From positions 2,144,501-2,208,500 of the forward strand of contig JAAVLL010000001.1 in assembly GCA_012103035.1 (NCBI GenBank): a DNA stretch of 64,000 nucleotides. The letters are read 5' to 3'. The notes under the pieces are model-generated. The model was given only the letters and a program-made list of their open reading frames with translations. It ran no database searches and was not told where the DNA came from. The position numbers and the translations under genes were made by a program. This DNA comes from Brucella oryzae (lineage in GTDB: Bacteria; Pseudomonadota; Alphaproteobacteria; Rhizobiales; Rhizobiaceae). This document shows positions 39,542 to 50,853 of this stretch, piece after piece (within the stretch, counting starts at the first letter, position 1; the number at the start of each line of letters is the position of its first letter).

Positions 39542-41147
39542 ATGGCGGTTGTTGAAAAGACCTCAGATACGGGCGGGCCTTCCTCTGAAGCAGTCTCCCA
39601 AGCTGCGGCCACGGAAAGGCTCTCGTCAACCCAGTTCACGCGTTTACCCTGGCGCAACCGGCTTTCGAGCAAGCTATTGCTCTTAACCGCACTTGCCGTG
39701 CTGATCACCGAAGTTCTGATCTTTGTCCCTCCGTTGCCAATATGCGCGTGCGCTGGATGAGCTCTAGATTGGATACAGTCGGCGCTGTCAGCGAGGTTCT
39801 CGCCGCAGGCGGCAATATGGATGTGCCGCGCGATATTCAGGACAAAGTACTTCTGGCAACGGGCACGAAAGCCATTGCCATGCGTGAGGCTGGGGCATCG
39901 CGCCTGCTCGCCATGTCGGAAGTTCCCGGCAAGATCGATCAGGTCATTGATCTCAACAATGTCAGCGAAGCCGGTGCCATTTGGGATGCATTCGGAACCT
40001 TGTTCAATGGCGGAGACAGAACGCTGCGAATCTACGGTTCGGTTACCCCATCCAGTTCTCCAGGACGTATCATTGAAATCGTGACCTCGGATGCACCCCT
40101 TCGACATGCCATGCTTGTCTATGCCCGCAATGTGACTTTCATCTCGCTGATTATTTCAGTGATAGCGGCAAGCCTGATCTATCTGATTATTCACGAGATG
40201 CTGCTGCGACCGGTGCGCATCATGCATCGCAACATGATCGATTTCGCCTCGTCTCCTGACAATCCTGCGCTTATTCTCGTTCCGGAAAACCGCAAGGACG
40301 AGTTCGGCGTCGCGCAGCGCCAGATATCCCATATTCAAAGCGATCTTCAGCGAACGCTCAAGGAACAGAAACATCTTGCTGATCTCGGTCTGGCCGTCTC
40401 CAAAATCAACCACGACATGCGCAATATTCTGGCTTCCGCGCAATTGATGTCGGACAGGCTTGCCGATACCGAAGACCCGATGGTGCAGCGGTTCGCACCC
40501 AAACTCATCCGCACCCTCAGCCGCGCAATCAGCTATTCCGAAAGCGTGATGGCCTATGGTCGTTCCCAAGAAGCGCCTCCGCGTCCACGCCGCGTCCTGC
40601 TTCATACGATTATTGCAGACGTGCAGGAAACGCTCAGCCCCAATTCAGAAAGCAACATCGAGTTCGAGAATTTCGTTCCGGAGGATTTCGAGCTGAATGT
40701 CGATTCGGAACAGCTGTTCCGTGTGCTGAGCAATCTCTGCCGAAACTCTGTACAAGCGATGGAACGTGACCAGACCAATGATGACGCCACCATCAAGCGG
40801 CTTACGATTTCAGCCGGCAGAATAGGAACAACTGCAATCATCGGCGTTGAGGACACCGGCCCCGGTCTGCCGCAAAAGGCACGCGACAATCTTTTACGGC
40901 TTTCAAGGGATCGACACGCAGCGACGGTACCGGCCTCGGACTGGCAATCGCGCAAGAGCTGATCCGAGCGCACGGCGGAACAATCGAGCTTCGGGAAGAT
41001 CGTCCCGTTGGCGCGCATTTCGAGATCGCATTCCTGATTTGCCGCCCCGGCGTGAAGACCGCAACAACCAGCGCACTGAAGAAAACGCTTAAACAATCTG
41101 CAGCTGCACGGATTTCTGACCGAAAAGCCCGGAAATGCGGGCACTGA
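39542..41147 (+). CDS. Membrane sensor histidine kinase (orphan)
   Basis: About 535 aa. The start is ATG 39542 (MAVVEKTSDTG) after GGAAGCAGG. TM1 is at about residues 40-60 (LLLLTALAVLITEVLIFV), followed by a periplasmic sensor of about 130 aa and TM2 at about 195-215 (FISLIISVIAASLIYLI). The phospho-acceptor region reads LAVSKINHDMRNILASAQLM, with NHDMRN instead of the common HELRTPL. ATPase boxes follow: LSNLCRNSVQAM (N), VEDTGPGLP (G1) and DGTGLGLAIAQE (G2). Frame changes near 39735, 40890 and 40910 are bridged. No response regulator is adjacent. It may sense stress linked to the divergent efflux pump, but this is inference from position. Confidence 0.82.
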
Positions 41148-41188
41148 CAAGAAATCTTCACAGAACCACATTTTTTCTAAGAAGACGC

Positions 41189-41217
41189 TTGCATTTAGTG
41201 ATCGGTCCGATTATCAA
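41189..41217 (+). promoter_or_regulatory. Candidate tRNA-Arg promoter
   Basis: TTGCAT (41189-41194) and TATCAA (41212-41217) are separated by 17 bases and lie 35 bases before the tRNA. Confidence 0.4.
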
Positions 41218-41251
41218 CCGCCCATCGCCGCAGCGAGCGGCACCAAGGCAA

Positions 41252-41328
41252 GCACCCGTAGCTCAGCTGGATAGAGCACCAGACTACGAATCTGGGGGTC
41301 AGAGGTTCGAATCCTTTCGGGTGCGCCA
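41252..41328 (+). tRNA. tRNA-Arg (anticodon ACG)
   Basis: Acceptor arms GCACCCG and CGGGTGC pair fully, with discriminator G and an encoded CCA. The D arm is GCTCAGCTGGATAGAGC. The anticodon stem CCAGA/TCTGG encloses CTACGAA with anticodon ACG. The T arm has GGTTCGAATCC. Length 77 nt. The ACG anticodon (read as ICG after editing) decodes CGU/CGC/CGA. Confidence 0.95.
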
Positions 41329-41722
41329 TTTCCTTACTATTTGATTTTCCTACATAATTCGGCATCGACGTGACAGCGTTTGCGTGGCTGTTTCGGCGCC
41401 GTGGTAGCATACTGGTAGCTTTCGCTTTTTCTTCAAGAACGGCGATCCCTCTGTGGATAACAAAAGCCCGCTCGGTGGCGGGCAATTCGATTCCATCGGT
41501 GTCAAAATTTGGTCTTGGCCGAATTATCAAGCGCGCATCGGCATCAAGATTGCGAATTCGTTTTCCGGCGATTCCGGCGCGGTAACACATAGCTCACGTG
41601 ATGAGGCTGCCATCGCAAAATTGCTTTGCGCGTCTTTCGCATATCTTCGGAATTGAACAATTCTGCCAGAGCGGTTCCAGTTATAACTGAATCGTTGGAA
41701 CCGCACTTGCCGCAAACCGTAA
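41329..41722. other. Intergenic stretch after tRNA-Arg, no clear gene
   Basis: About 390 bases between the tRNA and the ureG stop. It contains a short inverted repeat GCCCGC/GCGGGC at 41467-41484. A GTG-started frame on the plus strand (41453-41656, 67 codons) has no ribosome-binding site and no recognised family. I see no integrase and no second copy of the tRNA end, so an integrated element is not supported. Confidence 0.5.
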
Positions 41723-42343
41723 TCAGCGCGGTTCCAGCCCGCCATTCTCGACGATGAAGTCGATGATCTCCGGCACGCCCTTGCCGCGATGGAGATCGGT
41801 GAAGCCGAACGGGCGCTTGCCGCGCATTCGGGCCGCGTCGTCTTGCATAACATCGAGATCGACATGAACGTGAGGGGCAAGATCGCTCTTGTTGATGACC
41901 AGAAAATCCGACCGCGTGATGCCCGGACCGCCTTTGCGCGGGATTTCTTCGCCCTGGCAAACAGAGATGACATAGAGCGTCAGGTCGGCCAGATCGGGCG
42001 AGAAAGTGGCTGCGAGATTATCACCGCCGGATTCGATGAACACGATATCCAGATCCGGAAATCGCCGGTTCATTTCCGCAATTGCCTGAAGATTGATCGA
42101 GGCATCCTCGCGGATTGCCGTATGCGGGCAGCCTCCCGTTTCGACACCCATGATACGCTCTTCGGACAAAGCCTGAGAACGTGCCAGAATGAGGGCGTCT
42201 TCCTGCGTGTAGATGTCGTTGGTAATTACGGCGACCGAATATTTGTCACGCAGCGCTTTGCATAGCTTTTCGGTCAGTGTCGTCTTTCCCGATCCCACCG
42301 GTCCACCGATACCGATGCGCAAGGGTCCGTTTTTCTGTGTCAT
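41723..42343 (-). CDS. ureG: Urease accessory GTPase UreG
   Basis: An intact 206 aa. The P-loop is [18 protein letters not shown]. The metal-binding CPH motif is in [15 protein letters not shown], followed by [15 protein letters not shown] and the base-recognition motif [10 protein letters not shown]. It uses GTP hydrolysis to load nickel into urease with UreD, UreF and UreE. It is the last gene of the urease operon, 79 bases after ureF. Confidence 0.96.
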   Translation of the reverse strand: MTQKNGPLRIGIGGPVGSGKTTLTEKLCKALRDKYSVAVITNDIYTQEDALILARSQALSEERIMGVETGGCPHTAIREDASINLQAIAEMNRRFPDLDIVFIESGGDNLAATFSPDLADLTLYVISVCQGEEIPRKGGPGITRSDFLVINKSDLAPHVHVDLDVMQDDAARMRGKRPFGFTDLHRGKGVPEIIDFIVENGGLEPR

Positions 42344-42422
42344 GTGCGAAAGAGCCTCGAATGTTGGGTTTCGTGTTTCATGGCCGCGATGTCGCTCACG
42401 TAAGTCGCAGAGCCAAGGTCAC

Positions 42423-42983
42423 TCAATGAAGTTTTTCTATTCGCGCCGCCGTTTCGGCGAGAACCGGCTCCAAGTCTGACATGGTTGCAGTCACGCCATT
42501 CTGCCCCATGACCGAAAGACGGATGGATGCCTGCAAAAGATTGATACAGAAGGCTTGCAGAAAGGCGGCGAGCGTCAATCCAAGCGATACTCCGTTGCCG
42601 CCCGCTACAGCACCGACTGCCACCGGATAGGGACAATCGGCTGGCAGGCGGTCGAAAACAGGGCTGGGCCAGCTTCGCGCCGCAGCCATGAACGCACCAC
42701 CTTGCAGCATCGTTTCCATGTGACGTTCACGCGAACCGGCCAGCGCTTCGGCCAGTTCCGCAACCTCTGCAAGATCGTCTTCACCAATTGCACACCGCCA
42801 ACTTTCAGCGCAAAGCACGGCATCGTTCCACCCGGAGCCACGCGTCACAAGCCAGCGCAGCCAATCGACCATGGTAGCGACATCTGTGACATAGCCGTCA
42901 TGGACTGCACGCTCCAGTCCATGACTATAGCTGAACGATCCCACCGGAAAGACGGGCGACAGCCACGCCATCAACCGCAGCAA
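42423..42983 (-). CDS. ureF: Urease accessory protein UreF
   Basis: All-helical nickel chaperone partner of UreD/UreG, about 186 aa, here shorter than most (about 220). [20 protein letters not shown] is the conserved N-terminal motif, and [15 protein letters not shown] and [18 protein letters not shown] segments follow. The start is unclear. The frame upstream runs open into the His-rich tail of ureE with no ATG, so I place it at TTG 42983. ATG 42971 is an alternative, and a lost base at the ureE/ureF junction is possible. Confidence 0.85.
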   Translation of the reverse strand: MLRLMAWLSPVFPVGSFSYSHGLERAVHDGYVTDVATMVDWLRWLVTRGSGWNDAVLCAESWRCAIGEDDLAEVAELAEALAGSRERHMETMLQGGAFMAAARSWPSPVFDRLPADCPYPVAVGAVAGGNGVSLGLTLAAFLQAFCINLLQASIRLSVMGQNGVTATMSDLEPVLAETAARIEKLH

Positions 42984-42996
42984 AGCGGTGGTGGTG

Positions 42997-43514
42997 TCAG
43001 TCGTGGTGGTGGTGATGATGTTCATGATCGTGTTCGTGATGACCATGATGATGATCGTGGTCATGGTCATGATGCGAATGGCCGCCAGAATAAGCACCGC
43101 GCAGCGGACTGAAAATAGCCGTTACATCCGTAACCGTCGCACCAAGCCCTTCAAGCATCGCCTTGATGACATGATCGCGCAGAATGAGGATACGGTCGGT
43201 CTCGATCTGAGCGGCAAGATGCCGGTTGCCGATATGCCAGGCAAGCTGGCTATGTGCAGCGGATCGCGCCCGCGGATTTCGTAAAGGTCCTCGCTTGCGG
43301 CGCGGATTTCAATCTCACGTCCGTCATCAAGAACAAGCCGGTCGCCGTGCTCAAGCACAACCGGCTCTGCAAAATCGACAAGCACCTTCTCGCCGCCTTC
43401 CAGCGCGATGGCCTTGCGCCGCAGATGACGCTCATCACGCTCAAGAACGGCATGGCCTGCAGGCACCGCATCGATCACCTTATCCGCACGAATAATGGCA
43501 GTGGCACGAAACAT
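42997..43514 (-). CDS. ureE: Urease nickel metallochaperone UreE with His-rich tail
   Basis: About 172 aa after one frame change near 43245. The N-terminal domain ([40 protein letters not shown]) precedes the nickel-binding domain with [10 protein letters not shown]. The last 28 residues are mostly His and Asp (about 15 His), a nickel store seen in several UreE proteins. It delivers nickel to the UreDFG complex. The stop is at 42997, with ureF starting within about 15 bases. Confidence 0.9.
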
Positions 43515-43531
43515 TTGTTTGCCTTTCAAGC

Positions 43532-45241
43532 TCAAAACATGAAGTAGCGTTGCGCCATCGGCACGACGTCGACAGGCTCGCAGGTGAGAAGTTCGCCATC
43601 CGCCCGCACCTCATAGGTTTCCGGATCAACTTCCATTTGCGGCATCGCATTGTTGAGGATCATGGAATGCTTGCCGATACCGCCTCTGGTATTGGCTACT
43701 GCAACCATCTGTTTGTCCACCCCGATCTTCTCTCGAAGCCCTTCATCCATTGCAGCCTGTGAGACGAAGGTAATGGAGGTATTGGTGCGGGCTTTCCCGA
43801 ATGAGCCGAACATCGGACGGTAATGCATCGGTTGCGGCGTTGGTATCGAGCCATTCGGATCACCCATCGGCGCGGTGGCGATCCAGCCGCCAAGCAGCAC
43901 CATTTCCGGCTTCATTCCGAAGAATGCAGGGTTCCACAAAACAAGATCAGCGCGCTTTCCGACTTCCACCGAACCGATTTCATGCGCCATGCCATGGGCG
44001 ATAGCTGGATTGATGGTGTATTTCGCAATGTAGCGGCGTGCCCGGTAATTGTCATTGCCCGGCTTGTCGTCCGGAAGACTGCCGCGCTGCTTCTTCATCT
44101 TGTCCGCAGTCTGCCAGCAGCGAATAATCATTTCGCCGACACGGCCCATCGCCTGACTGTCGGAGGAAATGATGGAGAACGCCCCATATCGTGCAGGATA
44201 TCTTCCGCAGCGATGGTTTCCTTGCGGATGCGGCTTTCTGCAAAGGCAATGTCTTCAGGGATTGCCGGAGACAGGTGATGGCACACCATCAGCATGTCGA
44301 GGTGTTCTGCGATCGTATTGACCGTGTAGGGCCGGGTCGGGTTGGTCGAAGCGGGCAGCACATTCGGATACTGGCAAACCCGGATAATATCCGGCGCGTG
44401 GCCACCGCCCGCACCTTCCGTATGGAAGGAGTGGATCGTGCGCCCTTTGAAGGCATTGAGCGTATCTTCGACAAAGCCGCCCTCATTGAGCGTATCGGTG
44501 TGGATCGCCACCTGAACGTCGAACTGATCGGCGACCGAAAGGCAATTGTCGATGGCCGCCGGTGTGCAGCCCCAGTCCTCATGCAGTTTCAAGCCGCAGG
44601 CACCAGCGCGGACCATTTCTTCCAGCGCGCCCGGCAGCGAGGCATTGCCCTTGCCGAACACACCGATATTCATCGGCAGGCCGTCGAACGACTGGATCAG
44701 CCGCGCAATGTGCCAGGGGCCGGGCGTGCATGTGGTTGCAAGCGTGCCATGGGCCGGCCCGGTGCCGCCACCGACCATGCAGGTAATGCCTGCATTGAGT
44801 GCTTCGTCCACCTGCTGCGGCGAGATAAAGTGGATATGCGTATCGATCCCGCCTGCGGTGAGAATCTTGCCCTCGCCTGCAATGATCTCGTGCCGGGGCC
44901 GATGATGATCGAGACGCCCGGCTGCGTATCGGGATTGCCCGCCTTGCCGATGAGGGCGATGCGCCCGTCGCGAAGTCCGATATCCGCCTTGTAGATGCCG
45001 CTATGATCAAGGATCAGAGCATTGGTGATAACTGTATCCATCGCGCCATCGGCGCGGGACAATTGGCTTTGCCCCATACCGTCGCGGATAACCTTGCCTC
45101 CGCCGAACTTCACCTCTTCGCCGTAGATGGTAAGATCGCGTTCGACTTCGATAAAAGTTCCGTATCGGCTAGGCGCACCTTATCGCCGACTGTGGGGCCA
45201 AACATCTGCGCATAGGTGGCGCGACTAATTCTGGCTGGCAT
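43532..45241 (-). CDS. ureC: Urease alpha subunit (catalytic)
   Basis: 569 codons from ATG 45241, the normal UreC length, after bridging changes near 45150, 44895 and 44180. The nickel ligands and active site are present: [34 protein letters not shown] with the carbamylated Lys, [13 protein letters not shown], the flap region [10 protein letters not shown] and the later catalytic His region. Hydrolyses urea to ammonia and carbamate in the cytosol. It is preceded by ureB (22-bp gap) and followed by ureE. Confidence 0.95.
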
Positions 45242-45262
45242 GAAATGTCTCCGTCACCTGTT

Positions 45263-45567
45263 CTAAAGCTTTCCCATGACCATCTGGCGAAATCCGTAGA
45301 TCTCGCGCTTGCCGCTCACGGGAACCAAAGTCACGTCGCGTTCCTGGCCGGGCTCGAAGCGCACGGCGGTACCCGCCGCAATGTCCAGCCGCTGTCCGAG
45401 CGCCTTGTCGCGTTCGAAAGAAAGGGCCGCATTCACTTCATAAAATGAAAATGGCTACCGACCTGGATGGGGCGGTCGCCGGTATTGGCGACCTTGATCG
45501 TGACGGTCGGCTGTCCCTGATTGAGTTCTATGTCGCCGTCCTGCGTAATGATTTCGCCGGGGATCAT
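45263..45567 (-). CDS. ureB: Urease beta subunit
   Basis: 101 aa with one missing T near 45445. Begins [16 protein letters not shown]. The conserved [15 protein letters not shown] leads, after correction, into [20 protein letters not shown] and ends FRQMVMGKL with TAG at 45265. It forms the (ABC)3 urease core with UreA and UreC. Because of the frame break no long open frame is visible here on the minus strand. Confidence 0.93.
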
Positions 45568-45575
45568 GTCACACC

Positions 45576-46163
45576 TCAACCGGCCATCAGCATAAGGCCG
45601 CCAAGCGCCGTCGCACCGCCAGCCACACGCATGGCGAGACGCCCCGCCTTGCCTGTCATCAGGCGACCCGCGCCAAGACCGAGGCCGATACCCGCCGCGT
45701 GAAGAAGCGCCGTCGCCAATGCGAAACCCGCCGCATAGGAAAAGAAGGTTGCGCCGCCAATTTCACCGCCATGGGCATGGCCATGGAAGAAGGCAAAGAA
45801 GCCCGCGATGATGGCGCCCACGACCGGGGAAACGGGCAGAGCAAGCGCCACCAGCAGGCCCAGCACGACGACCGAAGCCAGAATGACAGGCTCAACAAAG
45901 GGCAGCGGCATGCCCAGAAGCGCCGCCACAAAGCCGAGCAGCATCACGCCGACAAATGCAGCCGGCACGACGAAGAGTGCTCGTCCACCGAGCATGGCGG
46001 CCCAAAGCCCTACCGCAACCATTGCCAGAATATGATCCGCGCCGGAGAGCGGATGTGTGAAGCCCGCCGCGAACGACCCGTGTTCAGCCGGATTAAGATG
46101 GGCAAAGGCAGGGCTTGCGGTGAGCGTCATTGCTACTGCGGCGAGAACCGTAGTTTTCTTCAT
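45576..46163 (-). CDS. ureJ: HupE/UreJ-family membrane protein, probable nickel permease
   Basis: An intact 195 aa. A signal peptide ([20 protein letters not shown]) is followed by [20 protein letters not shown], the family's His-containing N-terminal motif. Six helices follow, with [16 protein letters not shown] near the middle. The family imports nickel or cobalt for hydrogenase and urease. GAAAGG precedes ATG 46163. It stands between ureA and ureB, so it splits the structural genes while remaining in the same operon. Confidence 0.88.
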   Translation of the reverse strand: MKKTTVLAAVAMTLTASPAFAHLNPAEHGSFAAGFTHPLSGADHILAMVAVGLWAAMLGGRALFVVPAAFVGVMLLGFVAALLGMPLPFVEPVILASVVVLGLLVALALPVSPVVGAIIAGFFAFFHGHAHGGEIGGATFFSYAAGFALATALLHAAGIGLGLGAGRLMTGKAGRLAMRVAGGATALGGLMLMAG

Positions 46164-46208
46164 TATCGTACCTTTCAAAAACAGGTTCGTCTTGGCGAAA
46201 CCTGAAAA

Positions 46209-46512
46209 TCAGCGGATCGGCTTCGTGAACTGTGACGAGCTTCGTGCCATCGGGAAATGTGGCTTCGACCTGAATGTCGTGGATCATTTCGGGCACACCA
46301 TCCATCACCTGTTCGCGGGTGATGACGTGCGCGCCTGCTTCCATAAGATCGGCGACCGTGCGCCCATCGCGGGCACCTTCAACGACAAAATCGCTGATCA
46401 GCGCGATCGTTTCCGGATGATTGAGTTTTACCCCACGCTCCAGACGGCGGCGGGCAACCATGGCGGCCATGGCGATCAAAAGCTTGTCTTTTTCCCTGGG
46501 CGTCAAATTCAT
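46209..46512 (-). CDS. ureA: Urease gamma subunit
   Basis: [20 protein letters not shown] at the start, then [20 protein letters not shown] and [20 protein letters not shown]. One extra base near 46225 hides the expected end VHEPIR, which restores the normal 100-aa length. It is a small structural subunit of urease. It follows ureD by 68 bases. Confidence 0.93.
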
Positions 46513-46580
46513 GACTTCATTCCAAACTTCAAAGCGGGTTTCATTCCGCTGGCGTTAAAAGCGGCGGGATTGCCGCGAAC

Positions 46581-47427
46581 TCAAAATGTCCAAACTTTAG
46601 GCAGTCCTGCCTTGCCATTAAGCAGGGCAAGCAATGGCCCCAGACGTTTGCGCAAGGCATAACTGTCCGGCGCGTAAAGCCGCACCACCAGTTTGGTTGC
46701 CGCACCAACCTGCCAGAGGCTGGCGCCGCCCTCCTCTCCAATGATCTGCCGGGCAGCTTCCAGATGTTTCCCGGCGTTCCCCGAAATCAAAAGCACCGTA
46801 GCGACTGCAAGGGCCGCATTTGTTACCGCGTGCGCCTGTAATTCAGCTCCAAGGTCCGGTCCCAGCCGAAATTCTTCAGCATGCACAAGCCTCCCATCGG
46901 GCCGCCCACCCAACCGCACACGCCAACGGTCACTGAACATCGCTTCATCAACCCGCTCCCCATGGCAAGGCGCCCGAATATAGTCGCCTCCACCACCAGG
47001 ATTTCTGCCCCTTCCTCCAACTCGACATCCAGCGTTCGTGACAACACGGATTGATTGAACAGAATGGTTTCCTGCGGAAGCCAAGCAAGATGCGTGCCTT
47101 TTGCCATTTTCAAACGCGTGGCAATGCGCGCCTCGCCGCCCCGGAGCGATAAATACGCTCACAGGCTTGCGTGGTGATGACAGCCGAAGCGTTTTCGCCA
47201 AGCTCCACATCCCATCGCAGTCGGTCACCGCCTGTCAGCCCCTGATGTGTTGATCAGGATTGCTTCCAGCGGATCGTTTCCGACCTGCGGCATGCGATCT
47301 TGGCCGCGCCTTCCTGGTAAAGCCTGGAAATGCGCGAACGCCCGTCCTTGAAATGTATCGAAAGCCCACCCAGCCCGTTGACGCGCTGCGAGGAGAGCTC
47401 CGCTAACTTATTGTTATTTATTATCAT
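46581..47427 (-). CDS. ureD: Urease accessory protein UreD
   Basis: About 282 aa after bridging changes near 47235, 47150, 46960 and 46910. The N-terminus, from ATG 47427, has [20 protein letters not shown]. The family motif [20 protein letters not shown] and the segment [20 protein letters not shown] are clear. The C-terminus ends [14 protein letters not shown]. It is the scaffold that holds UreF/UreG on the urease apoprotein. It is the first gene of the operon. Confidence 0.88.
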
Positions 47428-47555
47428 CTGCGCGAATCTCGTACCGCTCTTCTAAAACAGAAACGACCGCAGAATAAAGGGGTGGGGGTGCGGCAGGACG
47501 CCGCCACACCTTGGAAAGCTTGAAATTGTTTCATCGAGAACCGTGGCAATCCCCT
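47428..47555. promoter_or_regulatory. Upstream region of the urease operon
   Basis: 128 bases between the DUF2189 stop and ureD. It contains a GC-rich inverted repeat (GGTGCGGC / GCCGCCACACC, about 47488-47514). The urease promoter should lie here or overlap the DUF2189 3' end. I could not pick a confident -35/-10 pair. Confidence 0.35.
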
Positions 47556-48453
47556 TCAAGACGTTGCTTTGGAAGGGGATTGACCGATCCCGGCCAGAGC
47601 ATTTCCTGTTTTGATTGAATCATCGGAAATGCTCTGTCTCTTTATTTTACGCATTGCTGCCGGGTGCGTAACCGTCTTTCGATAGAGATGCCAGGTCGCA
47701 TGCCCAAGGATGGGTATTACTACTGCCAATCCGGCAAACATCGTGGCAAAACCGACGATCAGCATCGCGGTTACGATTGCAGCCCAGAGCAGCGATTCCA
47801 CGGGGTTGCGCATGACGACACGCAACGATGTCGCAACCGCTGCCGCCGCACCGCAATCCTGATCAAGCAGCATCGGGAAAGTCACAATCGTCGAGCACAG
47901 GACCACGATTGCAAAAGCAATCCGATCCCGCAGCCAGTGAAGATCAGACTACGCCCTTCTTCAGTTGACGATATCTGGTTCATCATCATGGAGAAGCTTT
48001 CGGGCGGCATCGGACCGAAATAGTGAACATAGAGGTTCTGGGCCACCAGCAACCATGCGACAAAGATTGCGAAGAGAAAAGCGCCGACAGCCATGATAGA
48101 CGGCAATGCCGGAGAATGGCTCACATCCAGCGCACGTTTCCACGACGTATCCAACTTCTCTTCACGGCGTCGGCTCATCTCATAAAGCGGCAACGCAGCA
48201 ATCGGTCCGATCAAAGCAAAACCGGACATCAAAGGGAATAAAGCGGCAGCGCGTTTGCGTTCGTGCTCCAATAGGTAATGAGCAATCCCGCAAACGGATA
48301 TATGAGACAAAGAAAAACATAATGCGAAGGCTTTGCCCAGAAATCGTTAAACCCCAGACGCAAGGCATCAAATACATCCGCCATGCGGATACGTTTAACT
48401 TCGGGGTAAAAGATCGACTGGTCTCGTCCCGCGATAACATGAAACTGTGCCAT
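47556..48453 (-). CDS. DUF2189 membrane protein
   Basis: About 299 aa after bridging changes near 48248 and 47908. It starts MAQFHVIAGRDQSIFYPEVK at 48453 with AGGAGGAG upstream. Six or so helices; VKRIRMADVFDALRLGFNDF and HATWHLYRK near the end are family features. The family has no established function. The last 28 codons run through a palindromic repeat (47596-47635), so the native C-terminus may be shorter and extended by repeat insertion. Confidence 0.8.
47596..47635. repeat. Palindromic intergenic-type repeat
   Basis: AGAGCATTTCC (47596-47606) and GGAAATGCTCT (47625-47635) form an 11-bp perfect stem around an 18-nt loop. It belongs to a repeat type that I recall as very common in Brucella/Ochrobactrum intergenic DNA. 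Here it overlaps the end of the DUF2189 reading frame. A second imperfect inverted repeat (AATCCCCTTC / GGAAGGGGATT, about 47546-47582) lies just beside it. Confidence 0.7.
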
Positions 48454-48539
48454 GACGCTCCTCCTGCTAGTTAGGCAGTCCTGACGACAAAGGCGGCGGT
48501 CAGGACATGGCCTGCACGCAATTTCCGGCTTCCGCACGA

Positions 48540-48695
48540 TTAGCGAATAGATCCGCGCTTCTGTGATAATAATTCATCCGCCAGAGCCTGACGGTCTGCC
48601 GATGAGTATACATCGAAAAGATCAACTGCGAAAGAAAAGCGACAACATGCGCTTGAAACGGCTTGAACAAAATCGAGAAATAACACGCTCTCCAT
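48540..48695 (-). CDS. Small hypothetical protein (uncertain)
   Basis: A 51-codon frame, MESVLFLDFVQAVSSACCRF to the end LLSQKRGSIR, between tRNA-Thr and the DUF2189 gene on the same strand. It has no recognised domain. The C-terminal half is helical and charged (SADRQALADELL). A slightly longer start at 48731 is possible. It may be a real small protein or chance. Confidence 0.3.
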   Translation of the reverse strand: MESVLFLDFVQAVSSACCRFSFAVDLFDVYSSADRQALADELLSQKRGSIR

Positions 48696-48756
48696 GATAA
48701 CCAGCACTACCGGAAACCACGTGAAAACCAATTTTTAGATTTTGATCGGAGGATAA

Positions 48757-48831
<75 letters not shown>

Positions 48832-48978
48832 AATCTCTTGAGTGCGGCGGACTTCTGCCACATCGTTACGCAAATCGCAAGCAAGCAATTGCATTTCTTT
48901 TCACATAATGTGGAAATCTGCCGAACACGCATTTGAAAGCCGCTTTTCCGGCGCTTTCTCCCGTAGTAAAAGACCGCT

Positions 48979-49157
48979 ATGAGCGAAAATACGACCAACA
49001 AAGAGAAACAAACCCAGTCGGACCAGCGCAAAAGCGCCGGGCCGAGGAGTTGCGCGCGAATCTGATGCGCCGCAAAGCCCAATCCAGATCGCGTCGCGCA
49101 GGCGAAGCGGATGAACGAAACGACGGGATCACTGCGGCAAGCGACAATACCGACTGA
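48979..49157 (+). CDS. Small Arg/Lys-rich protein upstream of murA
   Basis: About 59 aa after bridging one change near 49035. Starts MSENTTNKEKQTQSDQRK; the centre RRAEELRANLMRRKAQSRSR is strongly basic and helical. A small protein with an ELRANLxRRKAQ-like core occurs in front of murA in many Rhizobiales as far as I recall, with no known function. The base composition suggests nucleic-acid or ribosome contact, but this is a guess. Confidence 0.6.
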
Positions 49158-49370
49158 GCACCACAGCAACAAAGCCTTCCTTGAAGATAGGGGCTCTGCG
49201 GTAAAAGCTCATTTCTGTCCTTTGCAGCGATATCGTCCCATTGTGATTCGTTTTGACGTAATTTGGCCGCAAGACTCGTAATTTCATGACGCAGCGCCAC
49301 CGCGCCACAAGGGCTGCCGGATTTGGCGCAATTTTATCGGGCAAGGCATCGGCCCAGAAGGTGACACAGT

Positions 49371-50658
<1,288 letters not shown>

Positions 50659-50667
50659 TCAGAACAG

Positions 50668-50697
50668 GCCGGAGTGACATTCAGTGTTCCGGCTTTT
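50668..50697 (+). terminator. Possible terminator after murA
   Basis: GCCGGA (50668-50673) pairs with TCCGGC (50688-50693), and TTTT follows directly. It lies 10 bases after the murA stop. Confidence 0.55.
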
Positions 50698-50729
50698 CCT
50701 GCGTAGCGTTTGAGATTCAATTCAAAGGG

Positions 50730-50760
50730 CGACAGGCTTGAAAAGCCTGTCGATTTTGTT
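50730..50760 (+). terminator. Strong terminator downstream of murA
   Basis: A perfect 10-bp stem (50730-50739 with 50743-50752), a 3-nt loop and the tail ATTTTGTTTT. This is the better of the two murA terminators. Confidence 0.8.
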
Positions 50761-50853
50761 TTGACATGCCAAGTTGATAATCGGCCAAGCGGGCGATTGA
50801 TTTTCCGCCTGTCGAGCTGTTATTGACCAATAATGGGAAAGTGGTGCTGGAGT

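Noticed and set aside
41195..41590. Minus-strand open frame of 131 codons covering tRNA-Arg, containing [20 protein letters not shown]
   Set aside because: This peptide is the known false translation of the opposite strand of tRNA-Arg genes and is not a protein.
41329..41722. Genomic island or prophage remnant at tRNA-Arg
   Set aside because: There is no integrase, no repeated tRNA end, and a normal urease operon follows directly.
42985..43097. Met/Ile/Thr-rich N-terminal extension of UreF (for example [15 protein letters not shown])
   Set aside because: It is an out-of-frame reading of the His-rich tail of ureE.
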